Assembly: GCA_050184225.1 (NCBI GenBank)
Contig: JBFXAN010000103.1
Span: 1-22,826 of the forward strand
Origin: JBFXAN01 sp050184225
GTDB taxonomy: Bacteria > Chloroflexota > Dehalococcoidia > CAUJGQ01
Length of the DNA: 22,826 bases
Reading direction: 5' to 3'
Shown here: positions 7,270-14,147 of the stretch, one piece after another
Position numbering within the stretch: position 1 is the first letter of the stretch
Layout of the letters: the number at the start of each line of letters is the position of its first letter
Made by a program: the position numbers and the translations under genes
Notes under the pieces: generated by a model
What the model was told of the DNA's origin: nothing
Databases searched by the model: none
Seen by the model: only the letters and a program-made list of their open reading frames with translations

Positions 7270-8469
7270 CTACGGAATGACGCCGTTCGACTTCAGCTCG
7301 ACGATCTGATCCCAGTCGTGGCCCAACTCGAGCAGGGTCTCCTCGGTGTGTTGACCAAACTCCGGCGCCGGTCCGCTCGGCTGCCACGGCGTGCCGTAGA
7401 AGTCGGCGGGTGACGCGACCATCCGGATCGGACCATCGGGCGACGGTACATCGACCCAGGCGCCCGCCTCGGCCATCACCGGGTCGGCCACCACCTGGTC
7501 GAGGGTCTGGACCGGCGCGTACCAGACGTTTTCGCGATCGAAGATCGGCTCCCACTCGGCCAGCGTCTTCGTCCGCATGACCGCCTCGATCTCATGAATG
7601 AGGTCGGCGGCGTTGGCGGCGCGGAGTGCGAGCGATGCGAATCGTTCGTCGGTCAACCAGTCCTCTTGCCCGACGGCGCGGCAGAAGTCGGGCCAGTGGC
7701 GGTCGCCTTGCAGCATCAACAGCCAGATCGCGCGGTCGTCGGCGGTGGTGTAGTTGAGGATGATCGGGTTGGGAAAGGATTCACGTTGCATCGGCTGGGC
7801 GGCAACGCCGAGGCGCAGGGTTTGATTGAGGTCCCAGCCGAGGGTGTAGACACCGGTCCGGGCAAGGGAGACGGCGACCTTCTGACCCTGCCCGGTACGC
7901 TCGCGATGAAATAACGCCGCCGCGACCGCTCCGGCGGCCTGCGCGCCGGCGTTGTGATCGCCCATGCCTCCACGCTGCAAGGGCAACGGCTGGCCGGGCG
8001 GCGTCAGGATCGCCGCGATGCCCGCCCGCGACCAGAAGGCGCCGACATCGTAGGCGGCCCGATCGCGCTGCGATGATTCCGGCCCGTAGCCGGTGACATG
8101 CGCGTAGATCAGGCGCGGATTGCGCTGAGCCAGCGACTCGTAATCCAACCCCAGGCGAGTGAGCCCGCCCGGCCGCTGGTTGGTGACGAAGACATCGGCG
8201 CGATCGATCAGTTCGAGCGCGACCTCCCGTCCGCGCGGATCGTGGAGGTTGAGCGCGACGGAGCGCTTGCCCCGATTATCCAGTTCGAACATCGGGTTGG
8301 TGCCGGCGAACTTCGGCCCGGCGAGGGCCATGATGCCCCGAAACGGATCGCCCTCTGGTGGCTCAATCTTGACCACCGCCGCGCCCCAATCGCAGAGAAT
8401 ACCGGCGCAGGATGGCCCTGCCACCCAGACGCCCAACTCGACGACGTTGACACCGGTCAATGGTCCCAT
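7270..8469 (-). CDS. Family III (CaiB/BaiF) CoA-transferase
   Basis: 399 residues from the ATG at 8469, which has GGAGG six bases upstream; a longer frame to 8586 has an N-terminus unlike the family and would cross the promoter. Signature elements: GVNVVELGVWVAGPSCAGIL (6-25), AVVKIEPPEGDPFRG (31-45), NRGKRSVALNL (65-75), ADVFVTNQRPGGLTRLGL (91-108) and RTGQGQKVAVSLARTG. The catalytic aspartate is present as Asp171 in GGMGDHNAG. It differs clearly from the other two transferases of the window (GVWVAGP rather than FSW.VAGP), so it is unlikely to be a recent duplicate of them. It converges on the cyclase gene and diverges from the ankyrin lipoprotein. Confidence 0.92.
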   Translation of the reverse strand: MGPLTGVNVVELGVWVAGPSCAGILCDWGAAVVKIEPPEGDPFRGIMALAGPKFAGTNPMFELDNRGKRSVALNLHDPRGREVALELIDRADVFVTNQRPGGLTRLGLDYESLAQRNPRLIYAHVTGYGPESSQRDRAAYDVGAFWSRAGIAAILTPPGQPLPLQRGGMGDHNAGAQAAGAVAAALFHRERTGQGQKVAVSLARTGVYTLGWDLNQTLRLGVAAQPMQRESFPNPIILNYTTADDRAIWLLMLQGDRHWPDFCRAVGQEDWLTDERFASLALRAANAADLIHEIEAVMRTKTLAEWEPIFDRENVWYAPVQTLDQVVADPVMAEAGAWVDVPSPDGPIRMVASPADFYGTPWQPSGPAPEFGQHTEETLLELGHDWDQIVELKSNGVIP

Positions 8470-8497
8470 GATTGCCCTCCACGGCGGTTCGCGGGCG

Positions 8498-8526
8498 AGT
8501 ATATCGCGTTCGCGATCAGGGGTCAG
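8498..8526 (-). promoter_or_regulatory. Sigma70-like promoter for the 7270-8469 CoA-transferase
   Basis: On the minus strand CTGACC (8526-8521), a 17-base spacer and TATACT (8503-8498) form a good -35/-10 pair. The expected start near 8491 leaves a leader of about 22 bases that still contains the GGAGG before the ATG at 8469. Hexamers, spacing and leader length agree with each other, which makes this one of the better promoters in the window. Confidence 0.6.
8503..8516. promoter_or_regulatory. Palindrome ATCGCG-TT-CGCGAT inside the promoter spacer; operator candidate
   Basis: The 14-base element has perfect six-base arms around TT and lies almost entirely between the -35 and -10 hexamers of the CoA-transferase promoter, touching the -10. 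A dimeric repressor bound here would block RNA polymerase. No regulator gene is present in the window. Confidence 0.4.
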
Positions 8527-8584
8527 GCGCCATGCCACGGACTCACTCGATCCCTGCCTCCTGCATCGTCGTATCCTGCAGAAC

Positions 8585-9409
8585 ATGCATGGTCACTGCC
8601 GGGTAATGGTCCACCTCACCGCGTTCGCTACCATATTCGTGGCGGTCGTCGCGTGCGGTGATGTCACGAGTGAACGAACGGCGATCCAACCGGACGCCTC
8701 GATCGCGACAGCAGCGCCGCCGGCCGCGCCGTCCGGCGTAGCGACGGCCGGCGCCACGGTCGCGCCGTCTCCCTCCGCGACCGCCGGACCGTCCGTCGTC
8801 GGCGATGAGGAGCGAGACATGGATCTGATCGCGGCCGCCGCAGCCGGCGACCTGGAGGACGTCAATCAGCTGCTCCGCCAGGGCGCGAGCGTCGATGCCC
8901 GCGACGGTCGTGGCCGGACGGCGCTGATCGCGGCCGCCTATGGCGACCACCTGGCGGTCGCGGAGGCGCTGATCGCGGCCGGCGCTGATGTCAACGTGAA
9001 GGATGACACGCAGCAGAGCGCCTACCTCATCCCAACGGCAGACGGCTCGTTGGCGATGCTGCGGCTCGCGCTCCGGTCCGGCGCGGACGTGCATAGCCTC
9101 GACAGCTACAACGGCACGGGCCTGATCCGGGCAGCCGATCGTGGCCATGTCGAGATCATTCGGGAACTGCTGACGACGCCGATCGCGATCGACCACGTCA
9201 ACCGGCTGGGCTGGACGGCATTGCTCGAGGCGATCATCCTCGGCCGGGGTGACGAGCGGCACACGGAAGTCGTGCGCCTGCTCGTCGCGGCCGGGGCGAA
9301 CGTCAACCTCGCGGACGGCAACGGTGTCACGCCGCTCGCCCACGCACGGCAGCGCGGCCAGGCGGCGATCGCCGAGATTCTCCTACAGGCGGGCGCGCGC
9401 CCTCAATAG
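8585..9409 (+). CDS. Ankyrin-repeat lipoprotein
   Basis: 274 residues from the ATG at 8585; an ATG at 8606 is an equally possible start and neither has a clear Shine-Dalgarno. A hydrophobic stretch (TAFATIFVAVVAC) ends in a lipobox with Cys24, so the mature protein should be lipidated and outside the cytoplasmic membrane. An Ala/Pro/Thr/Ser-rich linker (about 35-75) follows. Then come about six ankyrin repeats from residue 80 to the end, seen as RTALIAAAYGDHLAVAEALI, AAGADVNVKD, GTGLIRAADRGHVEIIRELL and VVRLLVAAGANVNLAD. Ankyrin stacks bind proteins and are not enzymatic. It ends tail-to-tail with the ThDP enzyme gene, overlapping by seven bases (9403-9409). The partner is unknown. Confidence 0.88.
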   Translation: MHGHCRVMVHLTAFATIFVAVVACGDVTSERTAIQPDASIATAAPPAAPSGVATAGATVAPSPSATAGPSVVGDEERDMDLIAAAAAGDLEDVNQLLRQGASVDARDGRGRTALIAAAYGDHLAVAEALIAAGADVNVKDDTQQSAYLIPTADGSLAMLRLALRSGADVHSLDSYNGTGLIRAADRGHVEIIRELLTTPIAIDHVNRLGWTALLEAIILGRGDERHTEVVRLLVAAGANVNLADGNGVTPLAHARQRGQAAIAEILLQAGARPQ

Positions 9410-11097
9410 CCCATCAGCGAACTGGCCCGGCCGGCGCTCGGAATCGGCCAGATCGCCGCTGGGTCCACCGCCACGTTGAGGCAGGTGGAGCGGTCGGCGG
9501 CGAGGGCACGCTCGACGGCGGGGCGCACGGTGTCCGGGTCGGTGATGTGGTCGGCGTGTCCCCCGAACGCCTTCATCATCGTGTCGTAGCGGATGCCGGG
9601 CAGATACATGGCGACGCGTTCATCGTGCGGATTGCTGAACATGCGGCTTTCGAGGACGCCGCCCATGATGCCGTCGTTGTTGTCGATCAGGAAGAGGATC
9701 GGTGACTCGTAGCGGAGGGATGTCTCCATCTCCATGCCATTGAAGCCGAAGGCGCAATCGCCGTTGACGCTGATCACGGGGCGGTTCGGCGCCGCGAGCT
9801 TGGCGCCGACGGCGAAGGGAACGCCCACCCCCATGCAGCCGTTTGCGCCGGAGTTGAGGCGAGAGGCGGGCACGTAGCTCGGGAGCACCTGACGGCCGGT
9901 GGCCAGCGTGATCTGGCCGTCGACGGTGATGATCGCGTCCCGCGGCAGGGCATCGCGCACTTCGCGGAGCAGGCGGTGGTGGGTCATCGGAATCGCGTCG
10001 GATTCGAGCAGCGGTTGGAGCGTCGCTTCGTTCTTCGTCTTCGCTTCGGCCAGCGTCTGCAGCCACTCGGACTCTGAGCGGTTCGGTGCCTGGTCGCCAA
10101 CAGCTTCCAGGATCTGGGCGACGACGGCGAGCGCGTCGCCGGTGATACCGGCCGCCGCCGGACGCTGGAGGCCGATCTCGGCATCGTCGATATCGATATG
10201 GATGATGCGGGCGTCGGGGGCGAAGCCGCGGCCCATGCCGAAGGTCCAGTTGAGCCGCGCGCCGACGACGACGATCACATCGGCGCCCCGAAGCGCCGTC
10301 GAGCGGGCGCCGCTCATGCAGAGGGGATGATCGTCGGGAATGTAGCCACGGCCCATCGGCGAGGGGACGAAGGGCATGCCCATCGTGTCGACCAGCTGGG
10401 TGAGGCCGGAGAACGCACCCGGCGCCGGGCTGCTGTCGCCGATCGTGGGAGGGGCAGACCAGCGCACGCCCTTGCCGAGCACGAGCAGCGGGCGTTCGGC
10501 CTGCAACAGCATCTCGGCAGCACGGCTGACGGCGGCGGGATCGCCGATCGGTTTGGCAGCCGGCTCGATTCTCGGTGGACGCTGCACGGTCGATTCCTCG
10601 ACACTCGCCTGGAGGATGTCAGACGGCAGGTCGAGGTAGACGGGGCCGGGGCGGCCGGCGTAGGCGGTGCGGATGGCGATGGCGAGCAATTCGGGGATGC
10701 GCTCGGCGCTATCGACCTGCATCGCCCACTTCGTAACAGGACGCATCATCGCCACCGAGTCAGCTTCTTGAAACGGCATCCGGCCACGCTGACGGCGGGA
10801 TGAGGAGCCGCCAAGAATGATCACCGGCCAGCAGTTGTCGAGGGCGACGTGCGCGCCGGTGACGCCGTTGGTCACGGCAGGGCCGGAAGCGAGCATCGCG
10901 ACGCCGAGCGGTCCGCCGACGTACGCATAGGCCATCGCCATCATCACGGCGGCCTGCTCGTGATGCGTTCCGATCGGGCGCATGCCCAGATCGCTGCAGG
11001 CGCCGACCGCCTCGATCACAGGACCGCCGACGACGGTAAAGATACACTCCGCCCCCTGATCCTTGAGCGCGTGTGCAAGAAGAGTCGATCCATCCAT
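9403..11097 (-). CDS. ThDP-dependent enzyme, 2-hydroxyacyl-CoA lyase / oxalyl-CoA decarboxylase type
   Basis: 564 residues, the usual three-domain ThDP-enzyme length. The ThDP-activating glutamate is Glu47 in GTHHEQAA. The diphosphate/Mg motif runs from GDC (446-448) to NN (473-474), with GFNGMEMETSLRYESP between. That stretch closely resembles the GDSAFGFSGMEVET of 2-hydroxyacyl-CoA lyases and oxalyl-CoA decarboxylases rather than acetolactate synthases. Phe-Gln-Glu at 109-111 follows the lyases (AFQE) more than oxalyl-CoA decarboxylase (YEE). These enzymes release formyl-CoA from 2-hydroxyacyl-CoA or decarboxylate oxalyl-CoA. One oddity is NNDGIMGG, where Met478 stands at the usual catalytic-loop Tyr of NNxGIY. 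Linkage to three family III transferases fits a CoA-thioester substrate. The ATG at 11097 has a GGAAAG-like site upstream. Confidence 0.85.
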   Translation of the reverse strand: MDGSTLLAHALKDQGAECIFTVVGGPVIEAVGACSDLGMRPIGTHHEQAAVMMAMAYAYVGGPLGVAMLASGPAVTNGVTGAHVALDNCWPVIILGGSSSRRQRGRMPFQEADSVAMMRPVTKWAMQVDSAERIPELLAIAIRTAYAGRPGPVYLDLPSDILQASVEESTVQRPPRIEPAAKPIGDPAAVSRAAEMLLQAERPLLVLGKGVRWSAPPTIGDSSPAPGAFSGLTQLVDTMGMPFVPSPMGRGYIPDDHPLCMSGARSTALRGADVIVVVGARLNWTFGMGRGFAPDARIIHIDIDDAEIGLQRPAAAGITGDALAVVAQILEAVGDQAPNRSESEWLQTLAEAKTKNEATLQPLLESDAIPMTHHRLLREVRDALPRDAIITVDGQITLATGRQVLPSYVPASRLNSGANGCMGVGVPFAVGAKLAAPNRPVISVNGDCAFGFNGMEMETSLRYESPILFLIDNNDGIMGGVLESRMFSNPHDERVAMYLPGIRYDTMMKAFGGHADHITDPDTVRPAVERALAADRSTCLNVAVDPAAIWPIPSAGRASSLMGY

Positions 11098-11112
11098 GAG
11101 CTTTCCTTTCGA

Positions 11113-11287
11113 ACCCCTCCCCCGGCCCCTCCCCCCGCTGACGCGCGGAGCGGGGTGCCTTCATCTGGCGATGACGCCAGTATCGTCTTCGCGACGATCT
11201 GACCGCGGGGCGGTCTACATTGGCACCCCGGCTCCGGCGAGGCACCCCGCTCCGCGCGTCAGCGGGGGGAGGGGCCGGGGGAGGGGT
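11113..11287. repeat. Perfect 48-base inverted repeat (family B-like) between minus-strand genes
   Basis: Arm 11113-11160 and arm 11240-11287 are exact reverse complements over 48 bases, with a 79-base centre. The outer part is ACCCCTCCCCCGGCCCC; the inner part holds CCCCGCTGACGCGCGGAGCGGGG, itself a hairpin. The centre contains GACCGC-GGG-GCGGTC (11201-11215) and a partial extra copy of the inner arm (about 11222-11238, GGCACCCCG). It fills most of the gap between the SDR and the ThDP enzyme. Absence of any mismatch in GC-rich arms implies recent arrival or gene conversion. Confidence 0.9.
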
Positions 11288-11342
11288 CTCCCCATATTCA
11301 CCGTGCTGACGATAGTGCATCCGTCGATCACGTGTAAGAGCG

Positions 11343-12152
11343 TCACTCAACGGACGGGGGGCGGCCGATGCTCATACCGCCATCGACGACGATCGTCTGC
11401 CCGGTGATCCAGCGGGCGTCGTCGCTGGCGAGGAAGAGGACGGCGTTGGCGATATCCCAGGCGGTGCCCTCCGTCTTGAGCAGGCTGCCCGTGCGCCGGC
11501 GTTCGCGGAGGGCGGCGCGGGCATCGTCGTCGCGGGCCTCCGCCTGCACCATCGGCGTCCAGACCTGGCCGGGAGCAACACAGTTGACGCGGATGCCCTG
11601 ACGCGCGTGCTGCCCGGCCATCACCATCGTTAGCGAGATGACGGCGCCCTTCGAGGCGGCATAGGCGGCGCGCTCATTCGCCCGCAGCGCGGCGACGGAG
11701 GAGATGTTGACGATCGCTCCCCTACCGCTGTCGATCATCGCGGGGATCGCGTGCTTGGACGCGAGCATCATACCTTTGACATTGACCGCCATAACCCGAT
11801 CCCAGTCCGGCTCTTCGGCGTCGAGGACGCTGACCGCGCGGCCACCGATGCCGACGTTGTTGACGAGGATGTGCAGGCCGCCATAGCGTTCTGTCGCGGC
11901 GCGGACCATTGCCGCGCAGTCGTCCCCATTGGTCACATCGGCAACGAAGACTGACGCTTCACCACCGTCGTCTTGGATCTGTTGGACCGTCTCGGTGGCG
12001 GCGTCTTCGCTTCGGTCGACAACCAGGACTCGCCCACCCTCACGAGCAAAGAGGATTGATGTCGCCTTGCCATTGCCAACACCGGGACCGCTCGATCCTC
12101 CTCCGGTAACGATCGCAACCGTACCCTCCAGCCGCAGCCGCGCTTCCGGCAT
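11343..12152 (-). CDS. SDR-family NAD(P)-dependent oxidoreductase
   Basis: 269 residues, classical SDR length. The ATG at 12152 is chosen for AGGAGG eight bases upstream; a longer frame from 12179 lacks this. The dinucleotide motif is TGGGSSGPGVGNG (16-28), an expanded TGxxxGxG loop seen in one SDR subgroup. Asp46 at the end of the second strand (VVDRSED) suggests NAD rather than NADP. NNVG is at 98-101 and the catalytic Ser151, Tyr164 and Lys168 are in place (NISSVAAL, YAASK). The end VVDGGMSIG is standard. The likely role is reversible oxidation of a hydroxy group or ketone, possibly the carbonyl made by the neighbouring lyase-like enzyme. Both genes are on the minus strand but 245 bases apart, so co-transcription is uncertain. 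Confidence 0.92.
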   Translation of the reverse strand: MPEARLRLEGTVAIVTGGGSSGPGVGNGKATSILFAREGGRVLVVDRSEDAATETVQQIQDDGGEASVFVADVTNGDDCAAMVRAATERYGGLHILVNNVGIGGRAVSVLDAEEPDWDRVMAVNVKGMMLASKHAIPAMIDSGRGAIVNISSVAALRANERAAYAASKGAVISLTMVMAGQHARQGIRVNCVAPGQVWTPMVQAEARDDDARAALRERRRTGSLLKTEGTAWDIANAVLFLASDDARWITGQTIVVDGGMSIGRPPSVE

Positions 12153-12196
12153 GACGCACTCCTCCTGTCGCTGACACATGCTAAACCGGTATTGAA

Positions 12197-12270
12197 ACGC
12201 AAAACCGCAAAGGGAGCAAAGTCCGCGAAGATTTCAGAAGGGACTTTGTGTTCTTTATTCCCTTCGCCGT
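12197..12270. repeat. CGCAAAG-rich imperfect palindrome, family C
   Basis: CAAAGTCC (12217-12224) and GGACTTTG (12241-12248) form an eight-base stem with a 16-base loop, flanked by degenerate CGCAAAG-like units on the left (12198-12215) and their complements on the right (to about 12270). This kind of (CGCAAAG)n palindrome occurs in intergenic DNA of several large bacterial genomes, from general knowledge. It lies in the 202-base divergent region between the SDR and the MBL-fold gene. No clear promoter was identified for either gene. Confidence 0.5.
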
Positions 12271-12354
12271 GAGAGGTGATCGAGCAGAGCCGTCCCCGGC
12301 CGATCGAGGAAGCAACGGCCGTGGTGGCATGAGGAGTGACAACGCTGTGGTATC

Positions 12355-13023
12355 GTGACGAAAAGAATGAATGACGATCTGATCATCGAGCAGTTCCGTT
12401 TGGGGCCGCTCTGGAACTTCGCATATCTGGTCGGCTCGCGGGCGGCGGGTGAAGCCGCCGTGATCGATCCTGGCGTTGGGTCTACCGTGTTGCTGGAGCG
12501 GGCGGCGGAGATCGGCGCCCGCGTTGTCGCTCTGGTCGCCACGCACTTTCATAAGGACCACACGGCGGGCGTGGCGACGCTTGTAGACAAGACCGGCGCC
12601 GCCGTGCAAATCCATCATGCAGATGAAGGCGGGCTGCGCACGCACTTTCACGGTCCGCTCCGTGCGACGGATGACATGGAGTCGATTCAGGTTGGCGATC
12701 ATCTCCTCCACCTCTGGCACGCGCCAGGACATACGTCCGGGTCGCAGTGGGTCGTCGTGGACGGCTCGGTTTTCACGGGTGACTCGCTGATGGTCGGTTG
12801 CGTCGGTCGCACCGGGTACGAAGACAATGCGATGGAGCGGATGTGGTGGACGTTCAGCGAACGGTTTCCACTCTTGGAAGACGGCATCCGCATCTATCCC
12901 GGTCATGACTACGGCCGGGAGCCGTGGAGCACGGTTGGTCGGGAACGGCATCGGAATGCCAGCCTCCGCGCCACGACGATCGACGAGTTCGTTCGCTCGC
13001 TGGACGCCGACGGCCAGGGCTGA
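12355..13023 (+). CDS. Metallo-beta-lactamase-fold hydrolase (glyoxalase II / persulfide dioxygenase-like)
   Basis: 222 residues from a GTG at 12355; the ATG at 12367 (four residues shorter) is equally possible, and no good Shine-Dalgarno favours either. All metal ligands are visible: His64, His66, Asp68 and His69 in THFHKDH, His126 in APGHTSGS, Asp143 in FTGDSL and His184 in YPGHDYG. The VGRTGYED stretch after the GD motif and the YPGHDYG ending resemble persulfide dioxygenases and hydroxyacylglutathione hydrolases. Family members cleave thioesters or oxidise persulfides with Zn or Fe. Near acyl-CoA genes a thioesterase role is possible, but this is inference. It diverges from the SDR and ends within the bidirectional terminator. 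Confidence 0.85.
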   Translation: MTKRMNDDLIIEQFRLGPLWNFAYLVGSRAAGEAAVIDPGVGSTVLLERAAEIGARVVALVATHFHKDHTAGVATLVDKTGAAVQIHHADEGGLRTHFHGPLRATDDMESIQVGDHLLHLWHAPGHTSGSQWVVVDGSVFTGDSLMVGCVGRTGYEDNAMERMWWTFSERFPLLEDGIRIYPGHDYGREPWSTVGRERHRNASLRATTIDEFVRSLDADGQG

Positions 13024-13035
13024 CCCTGGCCGTCG
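13008..13035. terminator. Bidirectional terminator hairpin between convergent genes
   Basis: CGACGGCCAGGG (13008-13019) and CCCTGGCCGTCG (13024-13035) are perfect 12-base complements with a four-base loop CTGA. The loop contains the stop codon of the MBL-fold gene, and the methyltransferase gene ends 10 bases beyond on the other strand. Stem strength and position argue strongly for a terminator, although no long T-run follows. Confidence 0.7.
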
Positions 13036-13045
13036 TTCGGACAAC

Positions 13046-14143
13046 CTACGTGCCGGACGATGTCGGGCGGATCAGGTGAATGGCTGCCGGGAGGCCGCGC
13101 ACCCGCAGCGGCAGCCGGTCTTGAAGTCTCAGCCCGCGGTGCTTCGCAATCACAGTGGTCAGCAACCGGCTATCGGCTGTGAGGAGCACCAAGCGGCCGC
13201 CGGGGGCAAGGACGCGCGACCACTCGGCGATCACGGCCGGATAGAGCACACGATTCCCCTGCTCGCTGCCGATCTGACGCCCGAAGGGAAGGTTGCAGAG
13301 GATAGCGTCGACCGAACGGTCGGCGACCGGCAGCGATTGCGCGTTCCATTGGCGAAGCTCAATCGGCTGATAGCGCGGCCCGATGTTGGCGCGGGTCGCC
13401 GTGACCGCTTCGGGATCGCCGTCGCCGCCGAGCAGACGACGATAGCGGGAGGCTTCGCCGCGTTCGATCAGGAGCGTGCCGGCGCCGCACATCGGGTCGA
13501 GGACGACATCGTCCGGTCGCGGCTGGGATACGAGCACCATCGCGGCGGCGATCGTCGGTTTCAGCGATGCGGGCACATTCGCCTGTTTATAGGTTCGATA
13601 CCGCAGGTCAGCACTCGAAAGTCTGATGCCGATCACCAGGTGGTCCCGGACGAGATGAACCCAAAACTCCAGGTGGGCATCGTCGGCGACAAGTCGGAGT
13701 GCGGGAACCCGCTTCTCGATCGCCCGTTCGATCGCCTGACGAAGGTCAACACGTCGAAAAGCGTGTTCGCCGGCCGCACGCGCGATCACCCGAAAGGTCG
13801 GGCGGCGCGCGCGCCGCCCGTGAATCTGGAGTCCGAGCGCGATGGCCGCATCGAGCGCGTCGCACTGCTCGACCGCCTCTCGCGCAACCCGAAGTCCGGC
13901 GTAGCCTCCCGAGATCTCGGTCTGGTCGACGGCCAGGACAAAGACATCCTCGACGGTTCGCAGCGCCAAGAGGTGTCCGGGGTCGCCACGATAGGAGAGC
14001 GCGAGCAGGCTGGTGCGTTCGTCAAAGCCGGACAGACCACGAACGTCGGAGGCTTTGGGAACGCTCAGCCCGATCTCGCGGGCGGTGATGCGCTCCAACC
14101 CAGGGACGACATGGAGTAGGTAGGCGATCGCGGGGTCAACCAT
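13046..14143 (-). CDS. THUMP-domain RNA (guanine-N2) methyltransferase, TrmN/Trm14-like
   Basis: 365 residues from the ATG at 14143, four bases after the ricT stop codon, so translation is probably coupled to ricT. A longer upstream frame only overlaps ricT. The N-terminal ~175 residues match a ferredoxin-like/THUMP RNA-binding region (HVVPGLERITAREIGL at the start). This is followed by a Rossmann methyltransferase with motif I DPMCGAGTLLIE (216-227), the acidic GGDGD (239-243) and motif IV NLPFG (284-288). NLPFG/NPPYG is the target-base motif of N2-guanine methyltransferases, so S-adenosylmethionine-dependent modification of a guanine in tRNA or rRNA is expected. The exact position modified cannot be told. 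It is the last gene of the lysA-holB-ricT run. Confidence 0.85.
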   Translation of the reverse strand: MVDPAIAYLLHVVPGLERITAREIGLSVPKASDVRGLSGFDERTSLLALSYRGDPGHLLALRTVEDVFVLAVDQTEISGGYAGLRVAREAVEQCDALDAAIALGLQIHGRRARRPTFRVIARAAGEHAFRRVDLRQAIERAIEKRVPALRLVADDAHLEFWVHLVRDHLVIGIRLSSADLRYRTYKQANVPASLKPTIAAAMVLVSQPRPDDVVLDPMCGAGTLLIERGEASRYRRLLGGDGDPEAVTATRANIGPRYQPIELRQWNAQSLPVADRSVDAILCNLPFGRQIGSEQGNRVLYPAVIAEWSRVLAPGGRLVLLTADSRLLTTVIAKHRGLRLQDRLPLRVRGLPAAIHLIRPTSSGT

Positions 14144-14147
14144 GGGC

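Noticed and set aside
9403..11097. Calling the ThDP enzyme acetolactate synthase or oxalyl-CoA decarboxylase outright
   Set aside because: The GDxAFGF..GMEMET region is not acetolactate-synthase-like, and the FQE and GIM residues depart from oxalyl-CoA decarboxylase, so only the broader lyase/decarboxylase family is claimed.
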